Of a stretch of 64,000 nt of DNA, positions 28,048 to 38,699 are shown in pieces. A model generated the notes under the pieces. It had not been told where the DNA came from. It saw nothing but the letters and a program-made list of their open reading frames with translations, and did no database searches. The number at the start of each line of letters is the position of its first letter. Position 1 is the stretch's first letter. The position numbers and the translations under genes are program-made. The stretch is from positions 3,054,929-3,118,928 of the forward strand of contig NZ_JACCFW010000001.1 of NCBI RefSeq assembly GCF_013410455.1, written 5' to 3'. The DNA comes from Allobranchiibius huperziae. Lineage in GTDB: Bacteria > Actinomycetota > Actinomycetes > Actinomycetales > Dermatophilaceae.

Positions 28048-29277
28048 GTGGCTGAGCCCGGACGGCACGCGTGGATCGACGCCGGAGCCGGCATCGCCGG
28101 CGACATGCTGCTCGGCGCCCTGGTGGACGCCGGGGCACCCGTCTATGTGATCCAGGATGCCGTGGACGCCGTCGTGCCAGACGCCGTGCGGATGACCGCG
28201 CGCGAGGTCACCCGTGCCGGCCAGCGTGCCACGAAGGTGGACGTCGCACCGGTCGCCGCCGACCAGCCGCACCGCCGGTGGAGCGACATCCGGGACCTCA
28301 TCGATCGGGCTCCCCTCGAACCGGCCGTCGCGGCATCGGCGCAGCGGGTCTTCGAGACGCTGGCAGCCGCCGAGGGCCGCGTCCACGGGGTGGAGGCCAC
28401 GCAGGTGCACTTCCACGAGGTGGGCGCCTGGGACTCCATCGCCGACGTGGTCGGGGTCTGCGCGGCCCTGCATTGGCACGCCGTGCGGTCCGTCAGCGCC
28501 GGACCGATCGCGGTCGGATCGGGCCGAGTGACCGGCGCGCACGGCGACCTGCCCGTGCCGGTGCCCGCGGTGCTCGAGCTCGGCACCGGTTGGGAGTTGC
28601 GGGCGGGCGGCACCGGCGAACTGGCCACTCCCACCGGCGTCGCCCTCGTACGCGCCCTCGCGGCGACCTGCGAACCCCTACCGCCGATGCGGGTGCGGGC
28701 GACCGGCGTCGGCGCGGGCTCACGGGACACTCCCGGGCGCGCGAACGTCGTACGAGTCTGCATCGGCGAGCGCACCGAGACAGCCGGACAGCCGGCCACC
28801 GAACAGCTGTGGGTGCTCGAGGCGAATGTCGACGACCTCGACCCCAGGGTGTGGCCCACGGTCCTGACGGCGCTGCTCGAGGCCGGCGCCGCGGACGCCT
28901 GGCTGACCCCGATCCTGATGAAGAAGGGGCGACCCGCGCACACGTTGTCCGTCCTGTGCGCCGGCGGTGACCGATCGCGGATGGGCGACCTCGTCCACTC
29001 GCTCACCAGCACCTTCGGCAGCAGGTCATACGCGGTCGATCGTGTTGCACTGCAACGTGACTGGCGCATCATCCAGGTCCACGGCCACTCGGTGCGGATC
29101 AAGGTGTCGCTCGACGGCTCCGGGCAGATCGTGCATGCGACGCCGGAGTTCGAGGACGCCGCGACGGCCGCCCGGGCCGTCGGGCTGCCCGTCCGGAGAC
29201 TGCTCGACGACGCCGCGGCGACTGCGACAGCACAGGGCCTGCGGGCCGGCTCGCTCCTTCCGCCGATCGACTCCTAG
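28048..29277 (+). CDS. larC: Nickel-pincer cofactor cyclometallase LarC
   Basis: The 409-residue protein begins WIDAGAGIAGDMLLGALVDAG and contains VHFHEVGAWDSIADVVG and EANVDDLDPRVW, all LarC hallmarks. LarC inserts nickel into the pincer nucleotide needed by LarA-type racemases, using CTP. Here it is one continuous frame, whereas in Lactiplantibacillus plantarum it is split and joined by programmed frameshifting. It points toward larB, 19 bp end to end, instead of lying in the larAEB operon. GTG start. Confidence 0.93.
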   Translation: MAEPGRHAWIDAGAGIAGDMLLGALVDAGAPVYVIQDAVDAVVPDAVRMTAREVTRAGQRATKVDVAPVAADQPHRRWSDIRDLIDRAPLEPAVAASAQRVFETLAAAEGRVHGVEATQVHFHEVGAWDSIADVVGVCAALHWHAVRSVSAGPIAVGSGRVTGAHGDLPVPVPAVLELGTGWELRAGGTGELATPTGVALVRALAATCEPLPPMRVRATGVGAGSRDTPGRANVVRVCIGERTETAGQPATEQLWVLEANVDDLDPRVWPTVLTALLEAGAADAWLTPILMKKGRPAHTLSVLCAGGDRSRMGDLVHSLTSTFGSRSYAVDRVALQRDWRIIQVHGHSVRIKVSLDGSGQIVHATPEFEDAATAARAVGLPVRRLLDDAAATATAQGLRAGSLLPPIDS

Positions 29278-29296
29278 CGGGCGATCGGCCTGGTGG

Positions 29297-29995
29297 TCAG
29301 TCGGAGGATGCAGCGGGCGCGGCGATCTGCGCGGCCAGGTGGCCCGCGCCGTACCCGTTGTCGATGTTGACGACGGCGACTCCCGGGGCGCAGGCGTTGA
29401 GCATGGCCAGCAGCGGTGCGATGCCGCCGAACGCCGCGCCGTACCCGACCGAGGTCGGCACGGCCACGACCGGCGCCGACACCAGGCCCGCGACCACGCT
29501 CGGCAGTGCACCGTCCATGCCCGCGACGACCACGATGACCCGCGCGGCCCGAAGCACCGGCAGCCGGGCGAGGATTCGGTGCAGCCCGGCGACTCCGACG
29601 TCGACGACGAGTTCGCAGTGCCGTCCGAGGTAGGCGGCGGTCAGCAGCGCTTCGCGCGCCACCGGTAGGTCCGAGGTGCCGGCGCACACCACGACGACAG
29701 GGCCACCGACCGGCGCGGGCGGCGCCGGCGGCCAGGCGACGAGACGCGCGGTCTCGTCGATGGCCGCGTCCGAGAAGACGTGCGAGAGCACGTCCAGATG
29801 GTCGTCCGAGCACCGGGTGAACAGCGTTGCTCCACCTGGCTTCTCGCCCTGATCGGCATCTCGCACCGCCTCGGCGATCGCGCGTACCTGGTCCGGCGTC
29901 TTGCCCTCGCAGTAGACCGCCTCGGGGTATCCCCTTCGTGCCGCCCTCTGCAGGTCGAGCTCGGCCACTCCCTCCAGGGGATCGGGCTCAGCCAC
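29297..29995 (-). CDS. larB: Pyridinium-3,5-biscarboxylate nucleotide synthase LarB
   Basis: The 232-residue protein has a PurE-like C-terminal domain with VVVVAGMDGALPSVVAGL and PTSVGYGAAFGG. The N-terminal region (GYPEAVYCEGKTPDQV) is typical of LarB. LarB carboxylates nicotinic acid adenine dinucleotide in the first step of nickel-pincer cofactor synthesis. Its GTG start overlaps the larE stop by 8 bp, so it is coupled to larE. It is the last gene of the larA-larE-larB operon. Confidence 0.93.
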   Translation of the reverse strand: MAEPDPLEGVAELDLQRAARRGYPEAVYCEGKTPDQVRAIAEAVRDADQGEKPGGATLFTRCSDDHLDVLSHVFSDAAIDETARLVAWPPAPPAPVGGPVVVVCAGTSDLPVAREALLTAAYLGRHCELVVDVGVAGLHRILARLPVLRAARVIVVVAGMDGALPSVVAGLVSAPVVAVPTSVGYGAAFGGIAPLLAMLNACAPGVAVVNIDNGYGAGHLAAQIAAPAASSD

Positions 29996-30824
29996 CGGTC
30001 ACCGCCACGAGCGGCAGGCTGAACGCGCCGGACTGGATCCCTCCGAGGTCGAGCGCCACGAAGTCGAACCCGGCCGCCCGCCCGGCGGCCACCACCTGCT
30101 CGCGCAGCGGCGAGGCGGCCGCTCGGATCAGGTCGTCGGCGGTCACCTCGATGCGGGCGACCTCCCCGTGATGACGCACCCGGCAGTCGGCGAATCCGAG
30201 CTCCCTCAGCGCGTGCTCGACCGCCTCGACCTGGGCGAGCCTTGCCGGGTCGACGGGAGTGAAGTGCGGGATGCGCGACGCCAGGCAGGGCGCGGCGGGT
30301 TTGTCGGCGTTGGGAAGTCCCAGCTCGTGCGCCAGCGAGCGTACGTCGGCCTTGGTGAGTCCGAGGTCGGCGAGCGGCCGCAGCACGCCGTGCTCGGTCG
30401 CTGCGCGCGAGCCCGGCCGGTCCGGGCGACGGGTGTCGTCGGCGTTCTCGCCGTACGCGACGGCTGTCAGGCGGTGAGCGGCGATGACATCGCTCCCGAT
30501 CCGGGTGAACAGCTCGTCCTTGCAGTGGTAGCAGCGGTCGGGACCGTTGGCCCGGTACGCCGGGTTGTCGCCCTCGTGCGTCGCGATCTCGACGACGGGT
30601 ACGCCGATCGCGGCAGCGACGTCGTGCGCACCGGCGCGTTCGTCCGCGGCCAGCGACGGGGAGACACCGAGGACCGCGACCACCCGGTCCGGGCCGAGCG
30701 CGCGCACGGCCAGCGCGAGCAGTAGGGAGGAGTCGACGCCGCCGGAGTAGGCGACCCCGAGGCGTTGCACACCGTCGAGCGCGCGCTCGACCTGCGGGGT
30801 GACCGACGCCAGATCTCGATTCAT
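29988..30824 (-). CDS. larE: Pyridinium-3,5-bisthiocarboxylate mononucleotide synthase LarE (sacrificial sulfur transferase)
   Basis: The 278-residue PP-loop enzyme has the ATP motif YSGGVDSS near residue 26. A cysteine, Cys180, lies in KPAAPCLASRIP, equivalent to the sacrificial Cys176 of L. plantarum LarE. LarE activates the cofactor carboxylates with ATP and donates its own cysteine sulfur. The single cysteine at this site suggests the sacrificial type, not the [4Fe-4S] type. A CYHC motif (98-101) is also present. Its ATG has GGAGG 8 bases upstream, inside the end of larA. Confidence 0.93.
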   Translation of the reverse strand: MNRDLASVTPQVERALDGVQRLGVAYSGGVDSSLLLALAVRALGPDRVVAVLGVSPSLAADERAGAHDVAAAIGVPVVEIATHEGDNPAYRANGPDRCYHCKDELFTRIGSDVIAAHRLTAVAYGENADDTRRPDRPGSRAATEHGVLRPLADLGLTKADVRSLAHELGLPNADKPAAPCLASRIPHFTPVDPARLAQVEAVEHALRELGFADCRVRHHGEVARIEVTADDLIRAAASPLREQVVAAGRAAGFDFVALDLGGIQSGAFSLPLVAVTGG

Positions 30825-30828
30825 GACC

Positions 30829-32136
<1,308 letters not shown>

Positions 32137-32217
32137 GCGACCACCTTCACCCGCCACCCCGTCGGCGGCAAGCGCGACCGGCGACCCGTCGCCCTCGAGC
32201 AGGGTGGGAGGGCGACG

Positions 32218-33660
32218 ATGGGCGTCATGACGTCCATGCCCGCGCCCGCGGATCGACTCACGCTCTCACCCGACCGGCTCCTCCCCGCCGACCCCGGCAC
32301 CCGGGCGATCGCGCGGCGGCTGTACGCCGCGGTGCGCGACCAACCGATCATCTCCCCGCACGGTCACGTGCCAGCGCAGTGGCTGGCCGACGACGCACCG
32401 TTCGAGGATCCGGCCTCGCTGCTGCTCTCGCCGGATCACTACGTCTTCCGGCTCCTGCACGCACAGGGCATCCCCCTGGAGCAGCTCGGGGTCGGCCCGG
32501 GCAGCACCCCGGACACGGACGGCGCACGTCATGCCTGGCGGTTGTTCTGCGGCCGGTGGGGCGCCTTCCGCGGCACGCCGAGCCGGTTCTGGATGGAAAC
32601 GGTCCTCGCCGACGTCTTCGGGGTGGCGGACCGCCCGTCGGCGGAGTCCGCCGACGCGATCTACGACCGGATCGCCGACGCCCTGGGGCGCCCGGACTTC
32701 CGCCCGCGGGCGTTGATGAACCGATTCGCCATCGACGTCCTCGCCACGACGGACGACCCCGTCGACGACCTGAGCTACCACGCCGCGCTGCAGCAGGACA
32801 GCGGGTTCTCCCACCGGGTGGTGCCGACGTTCCGCCCGGACAAATACCTGGAGCCCGCCCGGCCGGACTTCCCCGCGCTGATGGCCGCGCTGGCGCAGGC
32901 GTCGGCGATCGACACCGGCTCGTACGCCGGATACGTCGCGGCGCTGGCGGACCGGCGCCGCTATTTCAAGGATCACGGCGCCGTCTCCTCCGACCACAGC
33001 CACCTCGACGTGGTCACGCTGACCCTGGACGACGCCGAGGCGACCCGGATCTACAGCGACGCGATCGCCGGGCGCGTGAGTCCGCAGGACGCCACGGCCC
33101 TGCGCCGGCACATGCTCGTGGAGATGGCCCGGATGGCCACCGAGGACGGCCTGGTGATGACGCTGCACCCCGGCGTCCACCGCGGCCACCACACCGAGAC
33201 GACGCGGCGCTTCGGCCCGGACACCGGCAGCGACATCCCGGTGGGCGTGGAGTTCACCCGCGGGCTGCAGCCGCTGCTGGACGAGTTCGGGACGGCGCAG
33301 GGCTTCCACCTGATCCTCTTCACCCTCGACGAGACGGTGTTCTCCCGCGAGATCGCACCGCTGGCCGGCTTCTACCCGAGCGTCTACGCCGGGGCTCCGT
33401 GGTGGTTCCTCGACGCGCCGGACGCCGTACGCCGCTTCCGTGCCGCCACGACGGAGACCGCCGGTTTCTACCGCACCTCCGGGTTCGTGGACGACACCCG
33501 GGCGTTCCTGTCCATCCCGGCCCGACACGATATGTCGCGCCGCCTGGACGCGGGCTATCTCGCCCGGCTGGTCGCCGAGCATCAGCTCGAGGAGGACGAG
33601 GCGCTGGAGACCGCCCTCGACCTCGTCACCACCGTGCCGACCACGGCCTTCAAGCTGTGA
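32218..33660 (+). CDS. uxaC: Glucuronate (uronate) isomerase
   Basis: The 480-residue protein matches UxaC. It has SPHGHVPAQWLADD near residue 45 with the metal-binding HGH, MNRFAIDVLATTDDPVDDL, and TLHPGVHRGHH. It also has DHSHLDVV and a C-terminal PARHDMSRR. UxaC isomerises D-glucuronate to D-fructuronate (or galacturonate to tagaturonate). ATG 32218 has GGAGG 6 bases upstream; a second ATG three codons on is less well placed. Its stop overlaps the next GTG (GTGA). It is divergent from larA. Confidence 0.92.
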   Translation: MGVMTSMPAPADRLTLSPDRLLPADPGTRAIARRLYAAVRDQPIISPHGHVPAQWLADDAPFEDPASLLLSPDHYVFRLLHAQGIPLEQLGVGPGSTPDTDGARHAWRLFCGRWGAFRGTPSRFWMETVLADVFGVADRPSAESADAIYDRIADALGRPDFRPRALMNRFAIDVLATTDDPVDDLSYHAALQQDSGFSHRVVPTFRPDKYLEPARPDFPALMAALAQASAIDTGSYAGYVAALADRRRYFKDHGAVSSDHSHLDVVTLTLDDAEATRIYSDAIAGRVSPQDATALRRHMLVEMARMATEDGLVMTLHPGVHRGHHTETTRRFGPDTGSDIPVGVEFTRGLQPLLDEFGTAQGFHLILFTLDETVFSREIAPLAGFYPSVYAGAPWWFLDAPDAVRRFRAATTETAGFYRTSGFVDDTRAFLSIPARHDMSRRLDAGYLARLVAEHQLEEDEALETALDLVTTVPTTAFKL

Positions 33661-35042
33661 GCGCGCCGCTGCGCGCGCTCGACCGGCGCAAGGACGGTCG
33701 CCCTGCCGCGCCCGTGCGGCTGCTGCACCTCGGGCTCGGCAACTTCTTCCGTGCGCACGCCGCCTGGTACACCGAGCACGCCCCCGACGCCGCCGCATGG
33801 GGCATCGCCGCCTTCACGGGCCGGTCGCCGGCGGCCGCGGTCGCCCTCCGGGCACAGGACGCGCTCTACACGCTGCTCGTCCGCGGCCCGGACGGCGCTC
33901 GGCCCGAGGTCGTCTCGAGCGTGAGCGCGGTACACACGGCCGACGACCTGGTGGCGCTGCGGGCGTACTTCGCGAGCACCGATCTGGCGGTCGTCACGGC
34001 GACCGTGACGGAGGCGGGCTACTGCCGGTCGTCATCCGGAGACCTCGATACGGCGTCGCCGGCCGTCCGACGCGACATCGAGGCGCTGGCCGCCGACCCG
34101 GTCGCCGGGCCGGTCGACACCGTTCCGGGACGCGTGGTGGCCGGACTGCTCGCCCGACGGGCTGCGGGCGCCGGCGCGCTCGCCATCGTCTCCAACGACA
34201 ACCTCCCCGACAACGGTCAGGTCATGGCCCGTGTCGTGAGCGGACTCGCCGCCGCGGTCGATCCCACCCTTCTCCCCTGGATCGAGGACAGCGTCTCGTT
34301 CGTCACCACCGTGGTCGACCGCATCACCCCCCGCACCACGGACGAGGACCGCGCCGAGGTGTCCCGGCAACTCGACGTCGACGATCCCGAGGTCGTGCCG
34401 ACCGAACAGTTCACCGAGTGGATCCTCGCCGGGGACTTCCCGAACGGCCGGCCCGCCTGGGAGGGCGCCGGCGCGCGATTCGTCCGCGATGTGCGCCCCT
34501 TCGAGCAGCGCAAGCTGTGGCTGCTCAACGGAGCGCACTCGCTGATGGCGTACGCCGGGTCGATCCGCGGCCACGAGACCGTCGCCCAGGCGATCGGCGA
34601 CCCCGTGGTGCGCGGGTGGGTCGAGGAGTGGTGGAGCTGCGCCTGCGCCCACCTCGAACTGCCCGCCGCCGAACTCGACGACTACTGCACGAGCCTGCGG
34701 ACCCGTTTCGGCAACGCCGCCATCCGACACTTGCTCGCGCAGATCGCCGCCGACGGCTCGCAGAAGGTGCCGGTCCGCGTGGTGCCGGTGGTCCGCGCCG
34801 GACTGGAGGACGGCCGGGTCGACCCCGGCGCGACCCGTCCGGTCGCCGGCTGGATCGCGCACCTGCGCGGCCACGGCGCCCCGGTCACCGACGTACGCGC
34901 CGACGAGGTCACCGACCTGTCGAGGGGCACCACGCAGGAGGCGGTCGCCCGGGTGCTGACGTGGCTCGGTGTCGCGGACGAACGCGTGGCGCGGGTGGTC
35001 GCCCTGCAGGTCGCCGACCTGGAGGAGTTCCCGTCGACGTGA
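33657..35042 (+). CDS. uxuB: Mannitol dehydrogenase-family oxidoreductase, probable fructuronate reductase
   Basis: The 461-residue long-chain polyol dehydrogenase shows LHLGLGNFFRAHAAWYTEHA at the N-terminus (NAD-binding), SNDNLPDNG and VVDRITP. KLWLLNGAHSLMAYAG and QKVPVRVVP follow, with the catalytic Lys in NGAHS/QK regions typical of the family. UxuB reduces fructuronate to D-mannonate. A mannitol 2-dehydrogenase or tagaturonate reductase cannot be excluded by sequence alone, but the 4-bp overlap with uxaC favours a uronate role. No mannonate dehydratase gene follows. Confidence 0.85.
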   Translation: MSAPLRALDRRKDGRPAAPVRLLHLGLGNFFRAHAAWYTEHAPDAAAWGIAAFTGRSPAAAVALRAQDALYTLLVRGPDGARPEVVSSVSAVHTADDLVALRAYFASTDLAVVTATVTEAGYCRSSSGDLDTASPAVRRDIEALAADPVAGPVDTVPGRVVAGLLARRAAGAGALAIVSNDNLPDNGQVMARVVSGLAAAVDPTLLPWIEDSVSFVTTVVDRITPRTTDEDRAEVSRQLDVDDPEVVPTEQFTEWILAGDFPNGRPAWEGAGARFVRDVRPFEQRKLWLLNGAHSLMAYAGSIRGHETVAQAIGDPVVRGWVEEWWSCACAHLELPAAELDDYCTSLRTRFGNAAIRHLLAQIAADGSQKVPVRVVPVVRAGLEDGRVDPGATRPVAGWIAHLRGHGAPVTDVRADEVTDLSRGTTQEAVARVLTWLGVADERVARVVALQVADLEEFPST

Positions 35043-35094
35043 CGGAGAAGTGCGCTGCACATTCTGCGTCGGGGGTCCGCTCGACCCGTCCGAT

Positions 35095-35123
35095 TTGACA
35101 GCGGATCATCTACGCTGTACCGC
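35095..35123 (+). promoter_or_regulatory. Candidate promoter/operator before the M15 peptidase gene
   Basis: TTGACA (35095-35100) is followed after 17 bp by TACCGC, a weak -10. The spacer carries a perfect dyad ACAGCG-N9-CGCTGT (35098-35103 and 35113-35118) that could bind a repressor over the -35. The downstream leader (35124-35295) is unusually AT-rich for this genome and may be a structured 5-prime leader; I recognise no riboswitch class. Confidence 0.45.
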
Positions 35124-35295
35124 AACAAAAAATCAGCCAGCGGTCAACTGCGAGTAAAAAAGGCATACAACCAGTCCGAATTCCACTCGACACGCCGATA
35201 ATTGCCGAATTCACCAGGATTACAACGGCAACCAATGCGCCTTCGCTCCTTAGGTTTCGTGGCCTCACCAGTCACATCCGCCTCAAGGAGCATCA

Positions 35296-36351
35296 ATGGT
35301 CATCGCCATCCGCCGCGCCGCCGGCGCGGTTATCGGCATCACCGCCCTCACCGCGCTTGCAGCCGGCCCGGCCCAGGCCGCACAGCCCCACCCCGACGCC
35401 AGCACGCAGACCGCACACGCCCCCGCGGCCGTCCAGCACGCGGACTCGCAGGTGTGGACGCTGTACACCGGAAGCGCGGGCGCCTCGTTCCGCGCGAACT
35501 CGTCCAACACCGCGACCTTCGTCGCGAGGCCGGGCACCGGATACCAGTTCACGGGCGTCCTCGGCAGCGGCAGCACGGCCGGGTGGGTGCAGGCCACCTC
35601 GGGCACGTACACCGGGCAGTGGATCAGCGCATACAGCGTCACCACCACCAACCCGGCACAGCCGCTGGGCTCGGGCGCAGGCTCCAGCGCGGTGGTGTCC
35701 ACCCCCAACGTCACCCGGTACGTCGTCACCGGCTGGGCGACTCCCAACATCCGCGCGTCCTACAGCTACCGCTCGGCGATCGTGGCGACCGTCAAGCAGG
35801 GGGTCGCGTTCACCGGCACCTACGTCAACTACGCGTGGTTCCGCATCACGTCCGGGACGTACGCCGGCCGCTTCATCAGCACGGCGATGCTCCAGACCTC
35901 GCCCAACCAGGCGTCGTACAACGGCGTGATGCCGGCGGCGGAGATGTGCGCGGCCGACAGCGCCCTCGGCACGTCCTGGGAGCCCACCACCCCGCGCTAC
36001 CTCGCGTGTGGCGCACGGGATTCGTTGGCCAACATGAACGCCGCGTTCAAGGCCACCTTCGGCTACAACCTGTCCATCTCCGAGGCGTACCGGCCGTTGG
36101 TCAAGCAGCAGTTCTACTACGACCTGCTCGGCTCGCAGGCCGCTGTGCCCGGTACGTCCAATCACGGGCTGGGGCAGGCGATCGACTTCGACACCCAGAC
36201 CACCAAGGGCGGTTCGACCTCGATCTACTACTGGGGCACGCCCCAGGACAAGTGGCTGACGGCGAACGCGCTCAACTGGGGCTTCCAGCGCCCCAAGGAG
36301 TACTCCACGCCGGGCGTCGGGGAGTACTGGCACTACACGTTCGTGGGCTGA
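35296..36351 (+). CDS. Secreted M15 D,D-/L,D-carboxypeptidase with two SH3-like repeats
   Basis: The 351-residue precursor has a signal peptide (about 1-28, ending AQA). Two SH3b-like repeats follow (about 50-112 and 135-205), each containing SGTY(T/A)G. The C-terminal domain is a VanY-type M15 peptidase, with SEAYRP, the zinc motif SNHGLGQAIDF and the C-terminal EYWHY carrying catalytic Glu and zinc His. It should trim peptidoglycan stem peptides outside the cell. AAGGAG at 35285-35290 precedes the ATG by 5 bp. It is monocistronic. Confidence 0.9.
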   Translation: MVIAIRRAAGAVIGITALTALAAGPAQAAQPHPDASTQTAHAPAAVQHADSQVWTLYTGSAGASFRANSSNTATFVARPGTGYQFTGVLGSGSTAGWVQATSGTYTGQWISAYSVTTTNPAQPLGSGAGSSAVVSTPNVTRYVVTGWATPNIRASYSYRSAIVATVKQGVAFTGTYVNYAWFRITSGTYAGRFISTAMLQTSPNQASYNGVMPAAEMCAADSALGTSWEPTTPRYLACGARDSLANMNAAFKATFGYNLSISEAYRPLVKQQFYYDLLGSQAAVPGTSNHGLGQAIDFDTQTTKGGSTSIYYWGTPQDKWLTANALNWGFQRPKEYSTPGVGEYWHYTFVG

Positions 36352-36419
36352 CACAGGTGTGAACGACGGCGGCGGTCCGGGGCACGTCCCCCGGGCCGCC
36401 GCCGTACGTCGGCACCGGC

Positions 36420-37283
36420 TCAGCCCGCGAGGTCGCCCTCGGCCAGCTCGACGTCACCGGTCGCGATGTTGTCCTCCAGGTGCGCGACGGACGACGTGCC
36501 AGGGATGAGGAGCACGTTCGCCGCCCGGCGCAGCAGCCACGCGAGCCCGACCTGCGCCGGCGTGACGCCGAGCCGCTGCGCGACGGCCTTCACCTGGTCG
36601 TCGTCGGTGACCTTGGGCATCTGCGGGAAGGCCGAACCCAGTGGGAAGTACGGCACGTAGGCGATGCCCTGCTCGGTGCAGTAGTCGAGTACGTCGGCGT
36701 CGCTCTGATCGACATAGCTGAAGGCGTTCTGCACACAGACCAGCCCGACGCTCTCGTGCGCGGTGCGGACCTGGTCCAGCGTCGCCGTCGAGATGCCGAT
36801 CCCGGCGATCTTGCCCTCGTCGCGCAGCTGCTTCATCGCCTCGAGCTGGGCCGCCAGCTCGTCCTGCGGCTCGGCGTCCTGCACCGAGCCGTCGTCCTCG
36901 TGCAACCGCAGGTTGACCGCGCCGAGCTGCTCGGTGCCGAGGGTGCGCAGGTTCTCCTCCACGTCCTCCTTCAGCTGCTGTGGCTGCAGCGCGGGAAGCC
37001 ATGCGCCGGCGGCATCCCTGCGGGCGCCCACCTTGGACACCAGGACGAGATCGTCGCCGTACGGGTGCAGCGCTTCGCGGATCAGTTCGTTCGAGACATC
37101 CGGGCCGTAGAACTGGGCGGTGTCGATGTGGTCGACGCCGAGCTCGACGGCCCGGCGCAGGACGGCGATCGCCTGGTCGTGATCGCGCGGCGGTCCGAAC
37201 ACTCCGGGACCGGGCAGCTGCATGGCACCGAAGCCGATGCGGTGGACGTCGTGGCCGGCAAGGGGATATGTGGATTTCAGCAC
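36420..37283 (-). CDS. Aldo/keto reductase
   Basis: The 287-residue TIM-barrel oxidoreductase has the catalytic tetrad in view: Asp in DHIDTAQFYG, Tyr in the same motif, Lys in VLVSKVG, and His in AVNLRLHED. The NADPH-binding C-terminal segment LIPGTSSVAHLEDN is intact. It reduces unknown carbonyls. GTG start at 37283, 50 bp from the divergent lactate-monooxygenase-like gene. No substrate can be inferred with confidence. Confidence 0.9.
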   Translation of the reverse strand: MLKSTYPLAGHDVHRIGFGAMQLPGPGVFGPPRDHDQAIAVLRRAVELGVDHIDTAQFYGPDVSNELIREALHPYGDDLVLVSKVGARRDAAGAWLPALQPQQLKEDVEENLRTLGTEQLGAVNLRLHEDDGSVQDAEPQDELAAQLEAMKQLRDEGKIAGIGISTATLDQVRTAHESVGLVCVQNAFSYVDQSDADVLDYCTEQGIAYVPYFPLGSAFPQMPKVTDDDQVKAVAQRLGVTPAQVGLAWLLRRAANVLLIPGTSSVAHLEDNIATGDVELAEGDLAG

Positions 37284-37333
37284 TCCCGAAACGCTACTCC
37301 GGGGCGCCGCCGGGCCGGTAGGGCTGTGCGAGT

Positions 37334-38632
37334 GTGAGCGCCATGAGCATCTCCCTGCGAGACATCGGCCGCCGCGTGCAGTCGCAGATCTATCAGGCGG
37401 GCGTCTTCGGCACCACGCCGAAGGTGCCGGTCAGTCCGGATCGGCTGGAGCACGACGGGCTGCGCGCGATGAGCGGCGACGCCCGGTCCTACGTCGAGAC
37501 CGGGGCGGGCACAGGGCGCACGATCATCAACAACCGCAACGCGTTCGCGCACTGGCAACTCGTGCCCCGGGTGCTGCGCGACGCGTCCGAGCGCGACCAG
37601 TCCATCGAGTTGTTCGGCCGGCGGCACCCCAGTCCGTTCCTCACCGCGCCCGTCGGCGTGCTGGAGATGTGCCACCCGGACGGCGACCTCGCGGTGGCGC
37701 GTGCGGCGAGGGCCAGCGGCGTACCCATGATCATCTCCTCGCAGGCGTCGTACCCGATGGAGGCGATCGCGGACGAGCTCGGCGACCACGAGCGGTGGTT
37801 CCAGCTCTACTGGAGTGCCGACGACGACCTGGCCCGCAGTTTCGTACGTCGCGCAGAGGCGATCGGCGCGAGCGCCATCGTCGTCACCCTCGACACGATG
37901 CTGCTGGGTTGGCGCACGCTGGATCTGGACCGCGCGTACTCCCCGTTCGCCCGCGCCCGCGGCATCGCCAACTACACCTCCGACCCGGTCTTCCAGGACA
38001 TCACGCGGAAACGGTTGCAGGAGGGGCAGATTCCCTCCGTCGACCGGCGGCCGACCCCCTCAGCGGTGCGCTCGCTCGGGACGATCGCGCGCGCCCACCC
38101 CGGTGACTTCCGGGCCAACCTGCGATCCAAGCTGCCGATGGCCTCGATCCGCACCTTCCAGGAACTCTTCGGGCGCCTGTCGCTGAACTGGGAGGAGCTG
38201 GCGTGGCTGCGCGACCTGACCGACCTGCCCATCCTCGTCAAGGGCATCCAGTCGCCGGAGGACGCGGAGCTGGCTCTGAAGTACGGCGTCGACGGCATCA
38301 TCGTGTCCAACCACGGCGGCCGCCAGCTCGACGGTGCGATCGGCTCGCTGGATGCGCTCCCGGCGGTCGCCGAGCGCGTCGGCGACCGGGTGCCGATCCT
38401 CTTCGACAGTGGGATCCGTTGCGCTGCAGACGCGTTCAAAGCACTCGCGCTGGGCGCCACAGCGGTCTGCATCGCCCGGCCGTACGTCTACGGCCTCGCG
38501 TTGGCCGGTGAGGACGGCGTGCGCGAGGTGCTCCGGAACTTCCAGGCCGAGTTCGACCTCAGCATGGCGGTGGCCGGGCTCACTTCGACCGACCAGTTCA
38601 CCCCGGACATCCTGGTACCCGCGACGCATTGA
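37334..38632 (+). CDS. FMN-dependent alpha-hydroxyacid oxidase, lactate 2-monooxygenase-like
   Basis: The 432-residue protein is a FMN alpha-hydroxyacid dehydrogenase with the active-site motif SNHGGRQLDGAIGSLDAL (catalytic His and Arg), LPILVKGIQ and DSGIR. Its length and a long insertion between barrel segments (about residues 195-265) resemble actinobacterial lactate 2-monooxygenase, which turns L-lactate and O2 into acetate and CO2. Other hydroxyacids are possible. GTG start; an ATG three codons on (37343) may be the true one. It is about 5 kb from larA. Confidence 0.82.
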   Translation: MSAMSISLRDIGRRVQSQIYQAGVFGTTPKVPVSPDRLEHDGLRAMSGDARSYVETGAGTGRTIINNRNAFAHWQLVPRVLRDASERDQSIELFGRRHPSPFLTAPVGVLEMCHPDGDLAVARAARASGVPMIISSQASYPMEAIADELGDHERWFQLYWSADDDLARSFVRRAEAIGASAIVVTLDTMLLGWRTLDLDRAYSPFARARGIANYTSDPVFQDITRKRLQEGQIPSVDRRPTPSAVRSLGTIARAHPGDFRANLRSKLPMASIRTFQELFGRLSLNWEELAWLRDLTDLPILVKGIQSPEDAELALKYGVDGIIVSNHGGRQLDGAIGSLDALPAVAERVGDRVPILFDSGIRCAADAFKALALGATAVCIARPYVYGLALAGEDGVREVLRNFQAEFDLSMAVAGLTSTDQFTPDILVPATH

Positions 38633-38699
38633 CGACAGGTTCGAGTACCGGGAGTACGCGCCCGCCGGATCGAGCGCGCGTACTCCCGATGCGGCGGAC

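Noticed and set aside
35124-35295. c-di-AMP (ydaO-type) riboswitch
   Set aside because: The location before a wall hydrolase is suggestive, but the conserved ydaO core strings were not found.
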